Positions 49,280 through 58,884 of a DNA stretch of 64,000 nucleotides are shown one piece after another (position 1 is the first letter of the stretch; every line of letters starts with the position of its first letter). The DNA lies in NCBI GenBank assembly GCA_002110465.1, contig NEED01000082.1, positions 1 to 64,000 of the forward strand. The letters are read 5' to 3'. The notes under the pieces were generated by a model. The model was not told the origin of the DNA and did not search any database. It saw only the letters and a program-made list of their open reading frames with translations. The DNA comes from an unicellular cyanobacterium SU2 (lineage in GTDB: Bacteria > Cyanobacteriota > Cyanobacteriia > Cyanobacteriales > Microcystaceae). The translations under genes and the position numbers were made by a program.

Positions 49280-49765
49280 ATTAATTTAGCTTAACTGGTA
49301 CAAATAAATATAATACTGGAGCCTAAAACTATTAACTAAAGCTAAACTATAAAATATTTTAATCAAACTTCTAAGTTTACATTCCGTAATGTGTGAAAAT
49401 TATTATCAATAAGCAATGAGATTGACAGGGTTACGGCGGATCTGGTACAGTAAGAATCTACAGTACGTCTGTCTAAAAATAATACCTAGTTCCTAAAAGA
49501 CTATATTTAACCTATAAGTAACCGCGATCGCTTGTTCTTACAGTCTAACTACATTTGTGTTTCTTAAACTCATTTGAGCAAATGTACTAAGCTAATTTTT
49601 AACTTTTTTAAAGCTGTCTTGACAGATTTTTTTAATTGTGATAAAAAGATTAGATGATTCAATCACCAGTTTTGAGAGAAAAAGAAAAAAACTGGGCAAC
49701 TTAATATTAGTTACCCAAGAACTCAAATTATAAATGACAAGTAAAGGACTTTTGCCGCTCAATTT
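49280..49765. other. Intergenic region between convergent genes
   Basis: This 486-base gap contains two TACAGTA copies near 49450-49468 flanked by GACAG/CTGTC, a HIP1 site at about 49522, and CTGTC-TT-GACAG with a following T-run at about 49614-49633 (a weak plus-strand terminator candidate). The fbaA terminator lies at 49685-49717. No convincing gene is seen. Confidence 0.45.
49685..49717 (-). terminator. Rho-independent terminator of fbaA
   Basis: On the minus strand TGGGTAACT (49717-49709) pairs with AGTTGCCCA (49701-49693), one G-T wobble, loop of seven, followed by a run of seven T (49691-49685). It starts about 48 bases after the fbaA stop and is the clearest terminator in the window. 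Confidence 0.85.
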
Positions 49766-50845
49766 CTATACAGCAACAGTCTTTTTAACACCAGCATCTA
49801 ACTCGCCTTTAGCATACTTAGCCGCATAAGCCTCAAGACTTTCTTGCTTGATCTTGCTAGCATTTCCAGCAGTCCAGAATTGCTGATAACGATCAGAACA
49901 AACTTGCTTCATGTACTTCATAGAAGGCTTCATGAAGTGGCGGGGGTCAAAGTTAGCAGGATCTTTCATTGCCGCTTCACGAATAGCAGCCGTGATCGCT
50001 AAACGGTTATCGGTGTCGATATTAACCTTACGAACACCACTCTTGATTCCTTTTTGAATTTCTTCAACAGGAACCCCGTAGGTTTCAGGAATTTGACCAC
50101 CGTATTGGTTAATCATATCTAACCATTCTTGGGGAACGGAAGAAGAACCGTGCATTACCAAGTGGGTATTGGGTAAACGGCGATGAATTTCTTCAATGCG
50201 GCTAATAGCCAGAATCTCACCGGTAGGTTTGCGGGTAAACTTATAAGCACCGTGGCTGGTTCCAATGGCGATCGCTAAAGCATCAACTTGAGTGCGCTCA
50301 ACGAATTCTACCGCTTCATCAGGATCGGTGAGGAGTTGGTCTTTGCTTAAAGTTCCTTCAAATCCATGACCATCTTCCTTGTCTCCTTTCCCAGTTTCGA
50401 GAGACCCTAAACAACCGAGTTCACCTTCAACACTAGCACCGACAGCATGGGCAACTTTAACCACTTCAGCCGTAACATTGACGTTGTAATCAAAGCTAGC
50501 GGGAGTCTTAGCATCCTCTTCTAAGGAACCATCCATCATTACACTGGTAAAACCATTGCGGATTGCGCTATAACAAGTAGCAGGGCTATTTCCGTGATCT
50601 TGGTGCATAGCAATAGGAATGTGAGGATAGCTTTCCGCTGCTGCCAAGATTAAGTGACGGAGGAAATTTTCACCTGCATACTTACGAGCACCGCGAGAAG
50701 CCTGTAAGATGACGGGGCTATCGGTTTCGTCAGCCGCCTGCATGATAGCCAGAATTTGCTCAAGATTGTTGACGTTAAAGGCAGGAATTCCGTAACCATT
50801 CTCAGCCGCGTGATCTAGAAGCAGTCGCATTGGTACGAGCGCCAT
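49766..50845 (-). CDS. fbaA: Fructose-bisphosphate aldolase class II
   Basis: The 359-residue class II aldolase works in the Calvin cycle and glycolysis; cyanobacterial homologues also handle sedoheptulose bisphosphate. Zinc and substrate motifs are present: [88 protein letters not shown] and [12 protein letters not shown]. The start is fixed by a strong Shine-Dalgarno sequence AGGAGG at 50857-50852, six bases before the ATG. A strong terminator follows, so the gene is monocistronic. Confidence 0.98.
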   Translation of the reverse strand: MALVPMRLLLDHAAENGYGIPAFNVNNLEQILAIMQAADETDSPVILQASRGARKYAGENFLRHLILAAAESYPHIPIAMHQDHGNSPATCYSAIRNGFTSVMMDGSLEEDAKTPASFDYNVNVTAEVVKVAHAVGASVEGELGCLGSLETGKGDKEDGHGFEGTLSKDQLLTDPDEAVEFVERTQVDALAIAIGTSHGAYKFTRKPTGEILAISRIEEIHRRLPNTHLVMHGSSSVPQEWLDMINQYGGQIPETYGVPVEEIQKGIKSGVRKVNIDTDNRLAITAAIREAAMKDPANFDPRHFMKPSMKYMKQVCSDRYQQFWTAGNASKIKQESLEAYAAKYAKGELDAGVKKTVAV

Positions 50846-50851
50846 ATATGT

Positions 50852-50857
50852 CCTCCT
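50852..50857 (-). promoter_or_regulatory. Strong ribosome binding site of fbaA
   Basis: AGGAGG reads on the minus strand six bases before the ATG at 50845. It is one of the few perfect Shine-Dalgarno sequences in the window and agrees with high expression of this Calvin-cycle gene. Confidence 0.8.
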
Positions 50858-51134
50858 AATCTATCTTTTGTTTTGTGTGAGTGAATCTTCAAGAAAATTA
50901 ATTCTCTTATTTGTTAATCTTAAGATAGTTTTCACTTTTTGACGAATTGTTTTTTTGACAAGATTTACTGCACACTATTTTGAATTTGTCAAGAATCCCT
51001 TAGACTTCAGTTTCCAGAACAATCCAACGTAATTTGTTTAGGCGATCGCAATTGTTGTTGGCGTTGGTCAAGCTCGCGGTTGAGATGAGAAGCTACCAAG
51101 AACCTGTCAGGGAGGGGAGGAACACAGTTGAAAA

Positions 51135-52097
51135 CTACGGATGAAATGCTGGACGTAATTGAGCAGTCCCTAATTGATTAACCGAATTAGTATCCCCAAA
51201 CTCAAGTTTGGTTTTCCAAACACTAGCATAACTACCAAATGTCATCGCCAACCTATTGATTAGCGGACTATATGTTTCTAAGAGGTAATCTCTTACCCTA
51301 TTAGGCATTTGACTCTGGGGTGATTTATTAACATATCTTTTAGTTTTCATACAATCTTCTTCAAAACTTTCAACACCCAAAAAGGTTGTAATCTCAGACA
51401 TGAGTGTTACCGGATCATTCTGAATTGCATCATAAAAGCCAACTAGAATTTGTGACGAGTCAAAGTGTTCTAAGTAAGCGTCAATTGTGCGCTCGTAATC
51501 TCCACGTAGTATCATTCTTGGTTGCTTTAGTGCTGCTATTATTTCCTTGCTTGAATCTAGCTTGACATCTAAATAACCACGATCTTTGAGATATCGAATA
51601 GCAGACCACGCCCTATCGATAGGGTTGCGAATCAAGAAAATAAGTTTTATGTCAGGATTAATTTTTTTAATCTGAGCGATATCTTCACTGTCTAATATGG
51701 AATAGGCAGGAGTCATTTCCCCTCTGTGCTGGTGTGAACTTGCCCCTGAAAAGAAGTTACTGTACCACGATTCATCATAATCGCTAAACAAAAATTTACT
51801 CCACCAAATAGCTTGCTTAAACTGCTTCCTGCTACCACTTTTAAGACAGCGGTGAAGAACATGAATCCTTCTTGCCGTTTTTATCCTTTCCCAAGATTCA
51901 GAACCCACTATTCGCGAAAGCACGGAGTCTGTTGCTAAACCGTTTTGGTTTGAGTATTTAGTCGAACGATCAAAAAAGTGTAATTCTTTTTGGGGTGGAA
52001 ACCAGATTTGTCTATGGCGATTCAGGTAACAATATAGCCAGGTTGTTCCTGCTTTTTGTGCGCCAATACCGAGAAATGTTGGTGGAGTTTTCTGCAT
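51135..52097 (-). CDS. Sulfotransferase domain protein (PAPS-dependent)
   Basis: The 320-residue protein has the 5'-phosphosulfate loop FLGIGAQKAGTTWLYCYLNRH (about 8-28) and the 3'-phosphate-binding motif IKLIFLIRNPIDRAWSAIRYL (about 150-170), the two landmarks of PAPS-dependent sulfotransferases. ISExTTFLGV and a C-terminal MPNRVRDYLLETYSPLINRL agree with bacterial carbohydrate sulfotransferases. It may sulfate an extracellular polysaccharide; the acceptor is unknown and no glycan genes are directly adjacent. The stop lies at the edge of a region that looks disordered at 51040-51130. Confidence 0.88.
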   Translation of the reverse strand: MQKTPPTFLGIGAQKAGTTWLYCYLNRHRQIWFPPQKELHFFDRSTKYSNQNGLATDSVLSRIVGSESWERIKTARRIHVLHRCLKSGSRKQFKQAIWWSKFLFSDYDESWYSNFFSGASSHQHRGEMTPAYSILDSEDIAQIKKINPDIKLIFLIRNPIDRAWSAIRYLKDRGYLDVKLDSSKEIIAALKQPRMILRGDYERTIDAYLEHFDSSQILVGFYDAIQNDPVTLMSEITTFLGVESFEEDCMKTKRYVNKSPQSQMPNRVRDYLLETYSPLINRLAMTFGSYASVWKTKLEFGDTNSVNQLGTAQLRPAFHP

Positions 52098-52547
52098 ACA
52101 CTTTAGCTTTCATTAACACTTTTGACAACGACCGAATGTTAGCATAGCTTTGTTAAGATTATGGTAATTAGCATCGAGACATGGACACTATCTGAAAAGC
52201 TTATCCCATCGTGTTAACATAGCTTGGTGTAAACGCATCAGTACGCCCTACCATCCCTTTTGATTTTAATAAAATCTTTAACAAAAACGTTCAAAACTTA
52301 GGAAGTTCGTCATCCTAGATATGAGCTTCTCTTTGATTTCCTACCTGGATCACTTCAGATATGTTTATGAGCCTAAATCGAGCGCGGACTTTCTCTATTG
52401 GTTCAGAACAAGTTTGATCATTTTTTGATCTTAAAATAAAGTTTGACGAGCAAGACTTTAACAAAAATAAATATCTGTTAGATACAAATCTGTTAAATAA
52501 CCCACCCGTCAAGAAAAAAGTAGCAAAGAGCTAGATAGTTTGAAAGT
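52098..52547. other. Intergenic region between the sulfotransferase gene and plsY
   Basis: This 450-base gap contains two related stretches, GTTAGCATAGCTTTGTTAA (about 52138) and TGTTAACATAGCTTGGTGT (about 52211), and an inverted repeat GATCA/TGATC around 52417-52430. A 66-codon minus-strand frame at 52315-52512 shows no family likeness and I do not call it. Confidence 0.4.
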
Positions 52548-53198
52548 TTAAGAAAGAGACGAATTTTGTAATTTCTGACCAATTCTGGGTTCTTTCCCCT
52601 CCAGAAGACGACTAATATTAGTGCGATGACGAACCATCACATAAATGCCTACCACCAGTGCAAAAATACAATAGGGTAGGGGTTGATGGAGCCAAATCAT
52701 CAAAATATTCACCGCAATTACCCCAGTCAGGGAACTCAAAGAAACGATCTTGGAAAAACTCAACATTAGCAAAAAGCTAGTTAAGGTTCCTAAAGCAACT
52801 AAGGGGTTGAGGACGAATAACACTCCTAAACCGGCTGCTACTGACTTGCCCCCTGTAAAATTGAGAAAAATTGATTTACTGTGGCCTAATACAGCGAACA
52901 TGGCTGCTATAACCATTAACCAAGGTTTCCAGTCTAAGGGAACCAGTTCCGTAGGAGCTAATAGATAAAACCATTTGACCATTACCACGGACAAGATAGC
53001 TTTGCCTAAATCTGTCATTAAGACAAAGATAGCCGCCGTTTTCCCTACTGTTCGTAACACATTGGTGGCTCCGGTGGAACCCGATCCATGTTCACGAATA
53101 TCAATTCCTTTAAAGACTCGTCCCACGAGATAACCGGTGGGAATTGAACCCAAACCATAACCCACCAAACACAACAATCCACTAATTACCCAAGCCAT
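52548..53198 (-). CDS. plsY: Glycerol-3-phosphate acyltransferase PlsY
   Basis: The 216-residue membrane protein transfers acyl groups from acyl-phosphate to glycerol-3-phosphate, the first step of membrane lipid synthesis. The three conserved cytoplasmic motifs are visible: GSGSTGATNVLRTVGK (about 38-53), GHSKSIFLNFTGGKSVAAGLG (about 104-124) and VRHRTNISRLLEGKEPRIG (C-terminal). Five hydrophobic helices and the IPTGYLVGR start fit PlsY. It is the third gene of a minus-strand run with the DUF3119 and DUF3086 genes. Confidence 0.96.
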   Translation of the reverse strand: MAWVISGLLCLVGYGLGSIPTGYLVGRVFKGIDIREHGSGSTGATNVLRTVGKTAAIFVLMTDLGKAILSVVMVKWFYLLAPTELVPLDWKPWLMVIAAMFAVLGHSKSIFLNFTGGKSVAAGLGVLFVLNPLVALGTLTSFLLMLSFSKIVSLSSLTGVIAVNILMIWLHQPLPYCIFALVVGIYVMVRHRTNISRLLEGKEPRIGQKLQNSSLS

Positions 53199-53245
53199 AG
53201 TTCCTATTTCATTTCATCATTATGTTAGTTTACCGATTTATGGGA

Positions 53246-54433
53246 TCAATACAAATAGCTTGACATTTGCTGGGGATCAGGGGCAAATGCTAACCAAAGG
53301 GGAAATTGTAGGAGGGACAGATCTATCTGTTCTTCGGTTTCGTCAATAATCACGAGGGGAAGTTGTTTGTCTTCAATCAATCGTTCTGCTTTGAGAACTA
53401 GAGCATCTGGAGATTCAAAGAGAATTATCCCCCTTTCTGGTCCAAAATCCCTCCGAGAAATGCCTAGACAATCTTGTAATCCCCTGCGCCATTCCCCGAG
53501 TCTTTCGGGACTGTTGGCGAGAATCAGAAATCGAGAGTGATCGCCATAAAGACTATTCAGAACAGAAATAATGGCTGATGCAATCAAAATATTCTGTAGG
53601 CGAGTTCCCATTGATCTAATTGATCCCCGTCCTCCTTGGGAAAAGAACCAATTTTGTACTCGTTCAGCATGAATCGGTTCAAAAGTACGGCGCAATTTCC
53701 AAGGCGGTCCATAATAGTCGGGATTTTTGCGATATTGTTCTAAGATTTCTTGAATTTTTTGGGTCTGTCCCTCAAATTCTTGGGGAGCAAATTGAACATT
53801 AACAGGACTTGACGGCGAAGAAAAAATCGGTTCTGGGGAAGAAGTCCAAGTCTCTCCCGTCGGTAATTCTAACTGTTCAGCAGCGGCCGCTAAATCCTGC
53901 AAACTTCCCACCAGATAATCCTTAAACCCTTGAACCCGAATCGCTAAATCTTGAGAGACTCCAGCAAACGTTGTTCGCATTTCTTCTCTGATTCTATCTC
54001 GACGACGTTCAAGTTGTTCAACGGACATTTCGAGAGCTTGTTTTTGCTTTTCAAGTTCTTTTAATCCTTCTTTGACCATCAATTTTAAGCTTTGCTCAAT
54101 TTCCTGGTTTTGCTCGGAAATAATTTGAATTTTGCGCTCTTGTAGCGTTTTAATTTCTTCTGTCAATCCTTGTTTTTGGGCTTCTAGGGATTTTACTTGT
54201 GAAATCAGTGTTTTTTCTTGACTTTTTAACGATGATATATCCTCGTCAGAGTCAGATTTTTGGGGTTTAGGGGCATTTTCTGCCTCGTCTTTTTCTGTTT
54301 GGGGAGAAGGGGTCAATGACTTGGGGGACTCCCTTTCTTTTGACTCCATAGCTGAGTTTTCTGCGAGAACTGTATTATCGGTTGATTCGTTAGTTAATTC
54401 AGGTTGGGGAATTTGGGGATCGTCTGTATTCAT
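53246..54433 (-). CDS. DUF3086 family protein, coiled coil
   Basis: The 395-residue protein has an acidic, low-complexity N-terminus (1-65), a long predicted coiled coil at about 70-170 (QVKSLEAQKQGLTEEIKTLQERKIQIISEQNQEI, RRRDRIREEMRTTFAGVS), and a globular C-terminal half at about 225-395 (WKLRRTFEPIHAERVQNWFFSQGGRGSIRSMGTRLQNILIASAIISVLNSLYG). This matches DUF3086, a conserved cyanobacterial family of unknown function. It has no membrane helix. It is 47 bases upstream of plsY on the same strand. Confidence 0.75.
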   Translation of the reverse strand: MNTDDPQIPQPELTNESTDNTVLAENSAMESKERESPKSLTPSPQTEKDEAENAPKPQKSDSDEDISSLKSQEKTLISQVKSLEAQKQGLTEEIKTLQERKIQIISEQNQEIEQSLKLMVKEGLKELEKQKQALEMSVEQLERRRDRIREEMRTTFAGVSQDLAIRVQGFKDYLVGSLQDLAAAAEQLELPTGETWTSSPEPIFSSPSSPVNVQFAPQEFEGQTQKIQEILEQYRKNPDYYGPPWKLRRTFEPIHAERVQNWFFSQGGRGSIRSMGTRLQNILIASAIISVLNSLYGDHSRFLILANSPERLGEWRRGLQDCLGISRRDFGPERGIILFESPDALVLKAERLIEDKQLPLVIIDETEEQIDLSLLQFPLWLAFAPDPQQMSSYLY

Positions 54434-54904
54434 TAATCTAATTGCTCTTTACAAATCTATAGAATTTTTTAGGATAAGTTTATATCAAATAATGCTAACT
54501 AGGTAGGCAAAAATACAGTTACGTTTGTCATCAGTCATGAATCAGACTAGAAAGCTGGTCATCATCTGATTCTCAAGCCCTGACTATGAACTTTCCTATT
54601 CTATGTTTAATAACACCTACCTATTGACTACTCAAACTGCGACAGCTAAATAATTTTCTAAAATCTAGATTGTGAGACCTTATTTTAAAAAGAGATCCAT
54701 ACTTTAGTCAAGATATTAACAGAAAACAACAAAATTTAATCTAATATAATTTTTCTAAAAAATATTAAGATAAACTTGAGTTCAAAGTGGTTAGTTTAAC
54801 AGTAATTTAGCCATCTTCATAAAACACACTAATCAAAACATTTTTGTATTGTTAGTTGAAACTTCACCTCTTTTCTACACGCAGTAAGTCAACCCAACTT
54901 AATA
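54434..54904. other. AT-rich intergenic region
   Basis: This 471-base region between the DUF3119 and DUF3086 genes must hold the DUF3086 promoter. I see no frame, hairpin or RNA gene worth naming in it. Confidence 0.4.
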
Positions 54905-55297
54905 CTATTTACTTTGGGGACAGTATTTTTCTAAACAGGTTTTCAAGGTTTTGGGATCGAAAATTATAGGAAGAAAATGAATACTATTAACTTCTCTAAA
55001 ATAGAACAAAATCGGAATAGGATTCCAAAAAATACGCCAGTTTTCCCATTCGGCATAGGGGAAGCGGCGAATCAATTGATCAGAACGATAAACATCTAGG
55101 TCAGTTGGGGTAAACTGTAAACGGATATTGACGCTTTGAAATAAAAGAAATAAACCAAACAAAGCTAGTGGTAAACTGACCCAAGGTTGCACCAAAATCA
55201 GGAGAATGGCAAACCCGATTAAAGCTAAGGGAATTTTATAACTAGGAGCAAGTTCAATGGTTTGGTTGTTGGGAGAGGCGGGAGTTGTAGATGTCAT
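54905..55297 (-). CDS. DUF3119 family small membrane protein
   Basis: The 130-residue protein has two adjacent hydrophobic segments at about 23-55 (IPLALIGFAILLILVQPWVSLPLALFGLFLLFQ), then a PH-like soluble part: NIRLQFTPTDLDVYRSDQLIRRFPYAEWENWRIFWNPIPILFYFREVNSIHFLPIIFDP. This is the pattern of DUF3119, restricted to cyanobacteria and plastid-bearing organisms, function unknown. It sits beside the DUF3086 and plsY genes, as I recall from other cyanobacteria. Confidence 0.78.
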   Translation of the reverse strand: MTSTTPASPNNQTIELAPSYKIPLALIGFAILLILVQPWVSLPLALFGLFLLFQSVNIRLQFTPTDLDVYRSDQLIRRFPYAEWENWRIFWNPIPILFYFREVNSIHFLPIIFDPKTLKTCLEKYCPQSK

Positions 55298-55393
55298 AGA
55301 GCATTAAGAATAGAGAGTCGTTATTGATCAAGATAACATTGGTAGATTGTACTTTGATCAGCAAAGGACAAAACAGCGTACAATAAACTCTTG

Positions 55394-56449
55394 ATGTTAA
55401 AGTTACTGTTTATCTCAACCCCTGTAGGCCCCCTCGGTTCAGGAGTCGGTGGTGGTGTTGAACTCAGTTTAAAAAACCTGGCGATTGAGATGAACCGCCG
55501 AGGCCATCAAGTAACGGTGGTCGCTCCCGAAGGCTCAAATTTGCCCCATATCCCTGTACGCGAAATCCCTGGAACCTGTCAAAGAATGGCTCAGACAGAG
55601 CGACGGGAGAATTCCATTACATTACCTGAAAATTCGGTTTTAGCTAATATGTGGGACTATGGTCGCACTGTTCAAGGTGATTATGATTTAATAGTCAATT
55701 TTGCCTATGATTGGCTGCCTTTCTATTTAACCCCCTTTTTTAGTTGTCCCATTGCCCATTTAATCAGTATGGGGTCAATGCACCCTGCACTTGATCAAAT
55801 GATGACCCAAGTAGCCCATAACTTTCAGGGAACGATTGGCGTTCATACTCAAGTTCAAGCAGATACTTTTCCCTTTGCTAACTTGTGTCGTATTTTAGGA
55901 AATGGGCTAGATTTATCTCAATACCACTTCTGTTCTCACCCCGGAAATAAGATGGCTTGGGTCGGTCGTATTGCCCCAGAAAAAGCCCTAGAGGATGGAG
56001 TCGCGGCGGCTCAACTTACGGGAATTCCCCTGAAGATTTTTGGGAAAATGCAAGATGAGTCTTACTGGCAGAAAATTTGTCAGGACTATCCTAATGCTCC
56101 GGTTGAATATAGGGGTTTTCTGAGTACCCTTGAATTACAAAAAGAACTCGGTCATTGTCGAGCCTTATTGGTGACTCCTCGTTGGCTAGAAGCGTTTGGG
56201 AATGTGGTTATTGAAGCGTTAGCTTGTGGGGTTCCTGTTATTGCCTATCGCCGCGGTGGCCCGGCCGAAATTATTCGAGATGGGGAAACAGGATTTTTAG
56301 TTGAACCTGATAATGTAAGGGCTTTGGTTGCCGGGATTAAACGTCTTGAGGAAATTTCTCGGAGTCGATGTCGTCAACAAGCTGAACAAGAATATTCTCT
56401 AAAAGCGTTAGGCGATCGCTTTGAGGAATGGTTTAGGGCGTTAATTTAA
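55394..56449 (+). CDS. Family 4 glycosyltransferase, likely UDP-glucose:tetrahydrobiopterin glucosyltransferase
   Basis: The protein of about 351 residues begins LLFISTPVGPLGSGVGGGVELSLKNLA, which resembles the pterin glucosyltransferase (BGluT/MesA) described in Synechococcus. The GT4 donor motif is VTPRWLEAFGNVVIEALACGVPVIAYRRGGPAEII (EX7E form), preceded by MAWVGRIAPEKALEDGV. The family member glucosylates tetrahydrobiopterin, a cyanobacterial pterin. The ATG at 55394 follows a possible upstream in-frame TTG at 55391. The specific substrate is inferred from the N-terminus; a plain GT4 enzyme remains possible. Confidence 0.75.
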   Translation: MLKLLFISTPVGPLGSGVGGGVELSLKNLAIEMNRRGHQVTVVAPEGSNLPHIPVREIPGTCQRMAQTERRENSITLPENSVLANMWDYGRTVQGDYDLIVNFAYDWLPFYLTPFFSCPIAHLISMGSMHPALDQMMTQVAHNFQGTIGVHTQVQADTFPFANLCRILGNGLDLSQYHFCSHPGNKMAWVGRIAPEKALEDGVAAAQLTGIPLKIFGKMQDESYWQKICQDYPNAPVEYRGFLSTLELQKELGHCRALLVTPRWLEAFGNVVIEALACGVPVIAYRRGGPAEIIRDGETGFLVEPDNVRALVAGIKRLEEISRSRCRQQAEQEYSLKALGDRFEEWFRALI

Positions 56450-56503
56450 TCCGCTCAACCTATCAAATAATTTATCTAGTATTTCACAACTATTACTCTT
56501 ATT

Positions 56504-57253
56504 ATGTCATTATTTCCTACTCCATCATTTCTCAAACTTTATTGGGAAAATTCTTTTGATTTAATCAATCATCTTCAAGGTTTCTTAAACTTGGATGAAA
56601 AAACGTTAGATAATTTACTAAAAACCAGTCAGAAAGAGTTAGCAAAATTAGGAGGGCAAGATTTTAATTGGGAAAAAGTGACCGACTTTTATCGAGATAA
56701 AGTAGGAGATTTTTATTTATTCGATTTGGCCGCTTGGCATTTGAAAAGTCATGATTATATTGGAGATACTTTACGTCTTATCGCTGATAATACCAAGGGA
56801 ACAGTGTTAGATTTTGGGGGAGGAATTGGAACCCATTCCATCGCCGCTGCCCTTTGTCCGGAAGTAAAACAAGTTGTCTATTGTGATATTAATCCGAGAA
56901 ACGTCGATTTTGTCAAATATAGAGTCAAGAAAATGGGACTTGAACATAAAATTACTTGTTGTTCTGTGACCCCTGAGCAAGAGATATTTGATACAATAAT
57001 TTGCTTTGATGTTTTGGAACACCTATCGGCCCCTAGCCAACAATTACTATCATTTCATAAGATTTTATCTTCTCAAGGCAAAATGATTATTAATTGGTAT
57101 TTTTTCAAAGGATTTAACCAAGAGTTTCCTTTTCATATCGATGAGCCTGATGTGGTTGATGAATTCTTTATGATCCTTCAACAACATTTTTTAGAAGTTT
57201 TTCATCCTTACTACATCACGAGTCGCTGTTACCGCAAGTTGATTCATGACTAA
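56504..57253 (+). CDS. Class I SAM-dependent methyltransferase
   Basis: The 249-residue protein has an N-terminal helical segment (residues 1-95) and a Rossmann core: GTVLDFGGGIGTHSIAAALCPEVKQVVYCDINPRN (SAM loop and acidic residue) and FDTIICFDVLEHLSAPSQQLLSFHKIL. The FDVLEHL motif is typical of small-molecule or lipid methyltransferases. The substrate is unknown. It lies 54 bases after the glycosyltransferase gene and 14 bases before rnc on the same strand, suggesting one transcript. Confidence 0.8.
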   Translation: MSLFPTPSFLKLYWENSFDLINHLQGFLNLDEKTLDNLLKTSQKELAKLGGQDFNWEKVTDFYRDKVGDFYLFDLAAWHLKSHDYIGDTLRLIADNTKGTVLDFGGGIGTHSIAAALCPEVKQVVYCDINPRNVDFVKYRVKKMGLEHKITCCSVTPEQEIFDTIICFDVLEHLSAPSQQLLSFHKILSSQGKMIINWYFFKGFNQEFPFHIDEPDVVDEFFMILQQHFLEVFHPYYITSRCYRKLIHD

Positions 57254-57267
57254 AGAACAGTTTTCCT

Positions 57268-57978
57268 ATGAGTTTTAGTGATCCTCGACGCAACAAACAA
57301 TTACGAATCTTGATTCAAAAACTGGGACTACCCGAGACAGCCCCTGTCAATTGGATATGGTTAGATTTAGCCTTGACTCATCCGACGATTTCTCAAGAAA
57401 AAAACTATCAACAACTCGAATTTGTTGGAGATTCTGTTGTTAGATTAGCTGCGGCCGAAGTTCTCTTAGAAACCTATCCTAATGAGCCTGTGGGAGAATT
57501 TGCCGCCCTACGTTCGATGATGGTTAGCGATCGCACTTTAGCTCAATTTGCCGATAATTTTGGGTTAGAACGCTATCTTCTCATGGCTGATCATGTGGCT
57601 AAAGACGAAGCGGGAAGGGTTTCTCGCTTAGCAGATGCTTTTGAAGCAGTCTTAGGTGCATTGTATTTGAGTACCCAGACGATGACTTTAATTCGCCCTT
57701 GGTTAGACGGTCTTTTGAAGGCTAAAGCCGAAGAAATTCGACAAGATCCCGCTCGCCAAAATTATAAAGATGCCCTGCAAGAATGGACTCAAGGTCAATA
57801 TAAGACGTTACCAGAATATCGAGTGAAAAAGCTTGACCCTTTAGATAGCAGTAAGTCTCGTTTCCTGGCTGAGGTTTTACTGGGCGATCGTAAATTGGGT
57901 TCTGGGGAAGGTCGTTCTAAAAAAGCAGCCGAACAAGCTGCGGCTAAAGAAGCTTTCCTGAAATTTGTCAATATCTAG
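57268..57978 (+). CDS. rnc: Ribonuclease III
   Basis: The 236-residue protein has the RNase III catalytic domain (1-150), with the signature QLEFVGDSVVRLAAAEVL holding the metal-binding Glu and Asp, and the second acidic cluster RLADAFEAVLGALYL. A dsRNA-binding domain follows at about 162-235 (NYKDALQEWTQGQYKTLPEYRV, GRSKKAAEQAAAKEAFLKF). It processes rRNA precursors and structured RNAs. It ends 11 bases from the convergent WYL regulator gene of the CRISPR locus. RNase III is not used by type I-D systems, so the proximity is probably chance. Confidence 0.95.
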   Translation: MSFSDPRRNKQLRILIQKLGLPETAPVNWIWLDLALTHPTISQEKNYQQLEFVGDSVVRLAAAEVLLETYPNEPVGEFAALRSMMVSDRTLAQFADNFGLERYLLMADHVAKDEAGRVSRLADAFEAVLGALYLSTQTMTLIRPWLDGLLKAKAEEIRQDPARQNYKDALQEWTQGQYKTLPEYRVKKLDPLDSSKSRFLAEVLLGDRKLGSGEGRSKKAAEQAAAKEAFLKFVNI

Positions 57979-57989
57979 TTAAGAATAAT

Positions 57990-58853
57990 TTATTCATCAA
58001 TTTTGTTATATTGCTCAAATAAATCCCTAACTTTTTCAAGATAAAGACAACGCACATTGTCAGGTTCAATAATCACACAATCACCATAATAAGCAGCAAT
58101 TTCACGAAAGAACCAAAAGGTATTAAAAATTTCTCTTGTTACTCTTCTTCTTGGGGGTATACCCTCAATATCTTCTATCTTTAAGTCATTAGGCTTGCTA
58201 CGATAAGCAAACACCAGTCCACCCCTTAATTCAAAGGACACTTCAATACGTTCTAAATCATTTAACCAAGGTGTGTCAATGGGTGCAACGGTTGCATCTT
58301 GAATCCGATCTAATCGTAATGTCCAATTATGGGATAATTCTTGTATGTCTTGATTGCCTTCTGATTCGTCAGTACGACAGACTAAATACTGTCGTTTCTC
58401 AATAGGTTGAATTTCAGCAAAACGGACTGTAAATTGCCAGTTAACTTCCCTTGCATCTTGGTACGTCAAGCGGAACGGTTGTTGACGAAGGATAAAATTG
58501 TCTATCTTCTGTCGCCAAGGTGCTTGAGGTTCTTCTAAAAATTTCTCTATATCCCGTTGAAAGGGAATAGTTAACTCACTACGCTCTTGTAGCAGTTTTG
58601 CTATCTCAATGGCTTCATCCATTTTCCCTGCATCAATTAGGGCTTTCCTTCCACTATCTAAAGCTTTTAGTCGCTGCTGACTCCAATCATGATTAGGAGC
58701 AATGCGTAATTTACCCTGGGCGATCGCTTTCAGTAATCGGGAAATATTGGGCTTTTTTCCCCAAGTCATTCCATAAGAGTCTGCTAAAGCTTCTAATTGC
58801 TTTTTATCCTGTTCCCTCATTGATAGGGTTATCGATTCTCCTTTCCTTCCCAT
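57990..58853 (-). CDS. WYL-domain transcriptional regulator of the type I-D CRISPR locus
   Basis: The 287-residue protein has an N-terminal ribbon-helix-helix-like part (GESITLSMREQDKKQLEALADSYGMT, NISRLLKAIAQGKL, about 5-52), a helical linker, and a WYL domain at about 120-200 (PFRLTYQDAREVNWQFTVRFAEIQPIEKRQYLVCRT, WTLRLDRIQDATV). A C-terminal WCX-like end follows (VSFELRGGLVFAYRSKPNDL). It corresponds in position and layout to Sll7009 of Synechocystis, a WYL protein reported to act negatively on the type I-D CRISPR1 system. It is divergent from cas3' across 114 bases. A palindrome overlapping the cas3' -35 box is a likely binding site. WYL domains often sense nucleic-acid ligands, so it may report infection or DNA damage. 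Confidence 0.85.
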   Translation of the reverse strand: MGRKGESITLSMREQDKKQLEALADSYGMTWGKKPNISRLLKAIAQGKLRIAPNHDWSQQRLKALDSGRKALIDAGKMDEAIEIAKLLQERSELTIPFQRDIEKFLEEPQAPWRQKIDNFILRQQPFRLTYQDAREVNWQFTVRFAEIQPIEKRQYLVCRTDESEGNQDIQELSHNWTLRLDRIQDATVAPIDTPWLNDLERIEVSFELRGGLVFAYRSKPNDLKIEDIEGIPPRRRVTREIFNTFWFFREIAAYYGDCVIIEPDNVRCLYLEKVRDLFEQYNKIDE

Positions 58854-58869
58854 AAGTGTACGTCCACTT
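58854..58869. promoter_or_regulatory. Inverted repeat next to the WYL gene start
   Basis: AAGTG (58854-58858) and CACTT (58865-58869) flank TACGTC directly upstream of the WYL ATG. It could be a second regulator site or a leader hairpin; the arms are only five bases. Confidence 0.35.
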
Positions 58870-58884
58870 TTTTAAAAAAAATCA

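Noticed and set aside
51040-51134. Possible transposase fragment upstream of fbaA and beside the sulfotransferase gene
   Set aside because: All frames are short and none gives a clear transposase motif.
52315-52512. Minus-strand frame of 65 codons between the sulfotransferase gene and plsY
   Set aside because: Low-complexity composition, no recognisable domain and no start signals.
57268-57978. RNase III as a functional part of the CRISPR locus
   Set aside because: RNase III serves type II systems with tracrRNA; type I-D uses Cas6. The gene is co-oriented with the upstream methyltransferase and convergent to the CRISPR regulator.
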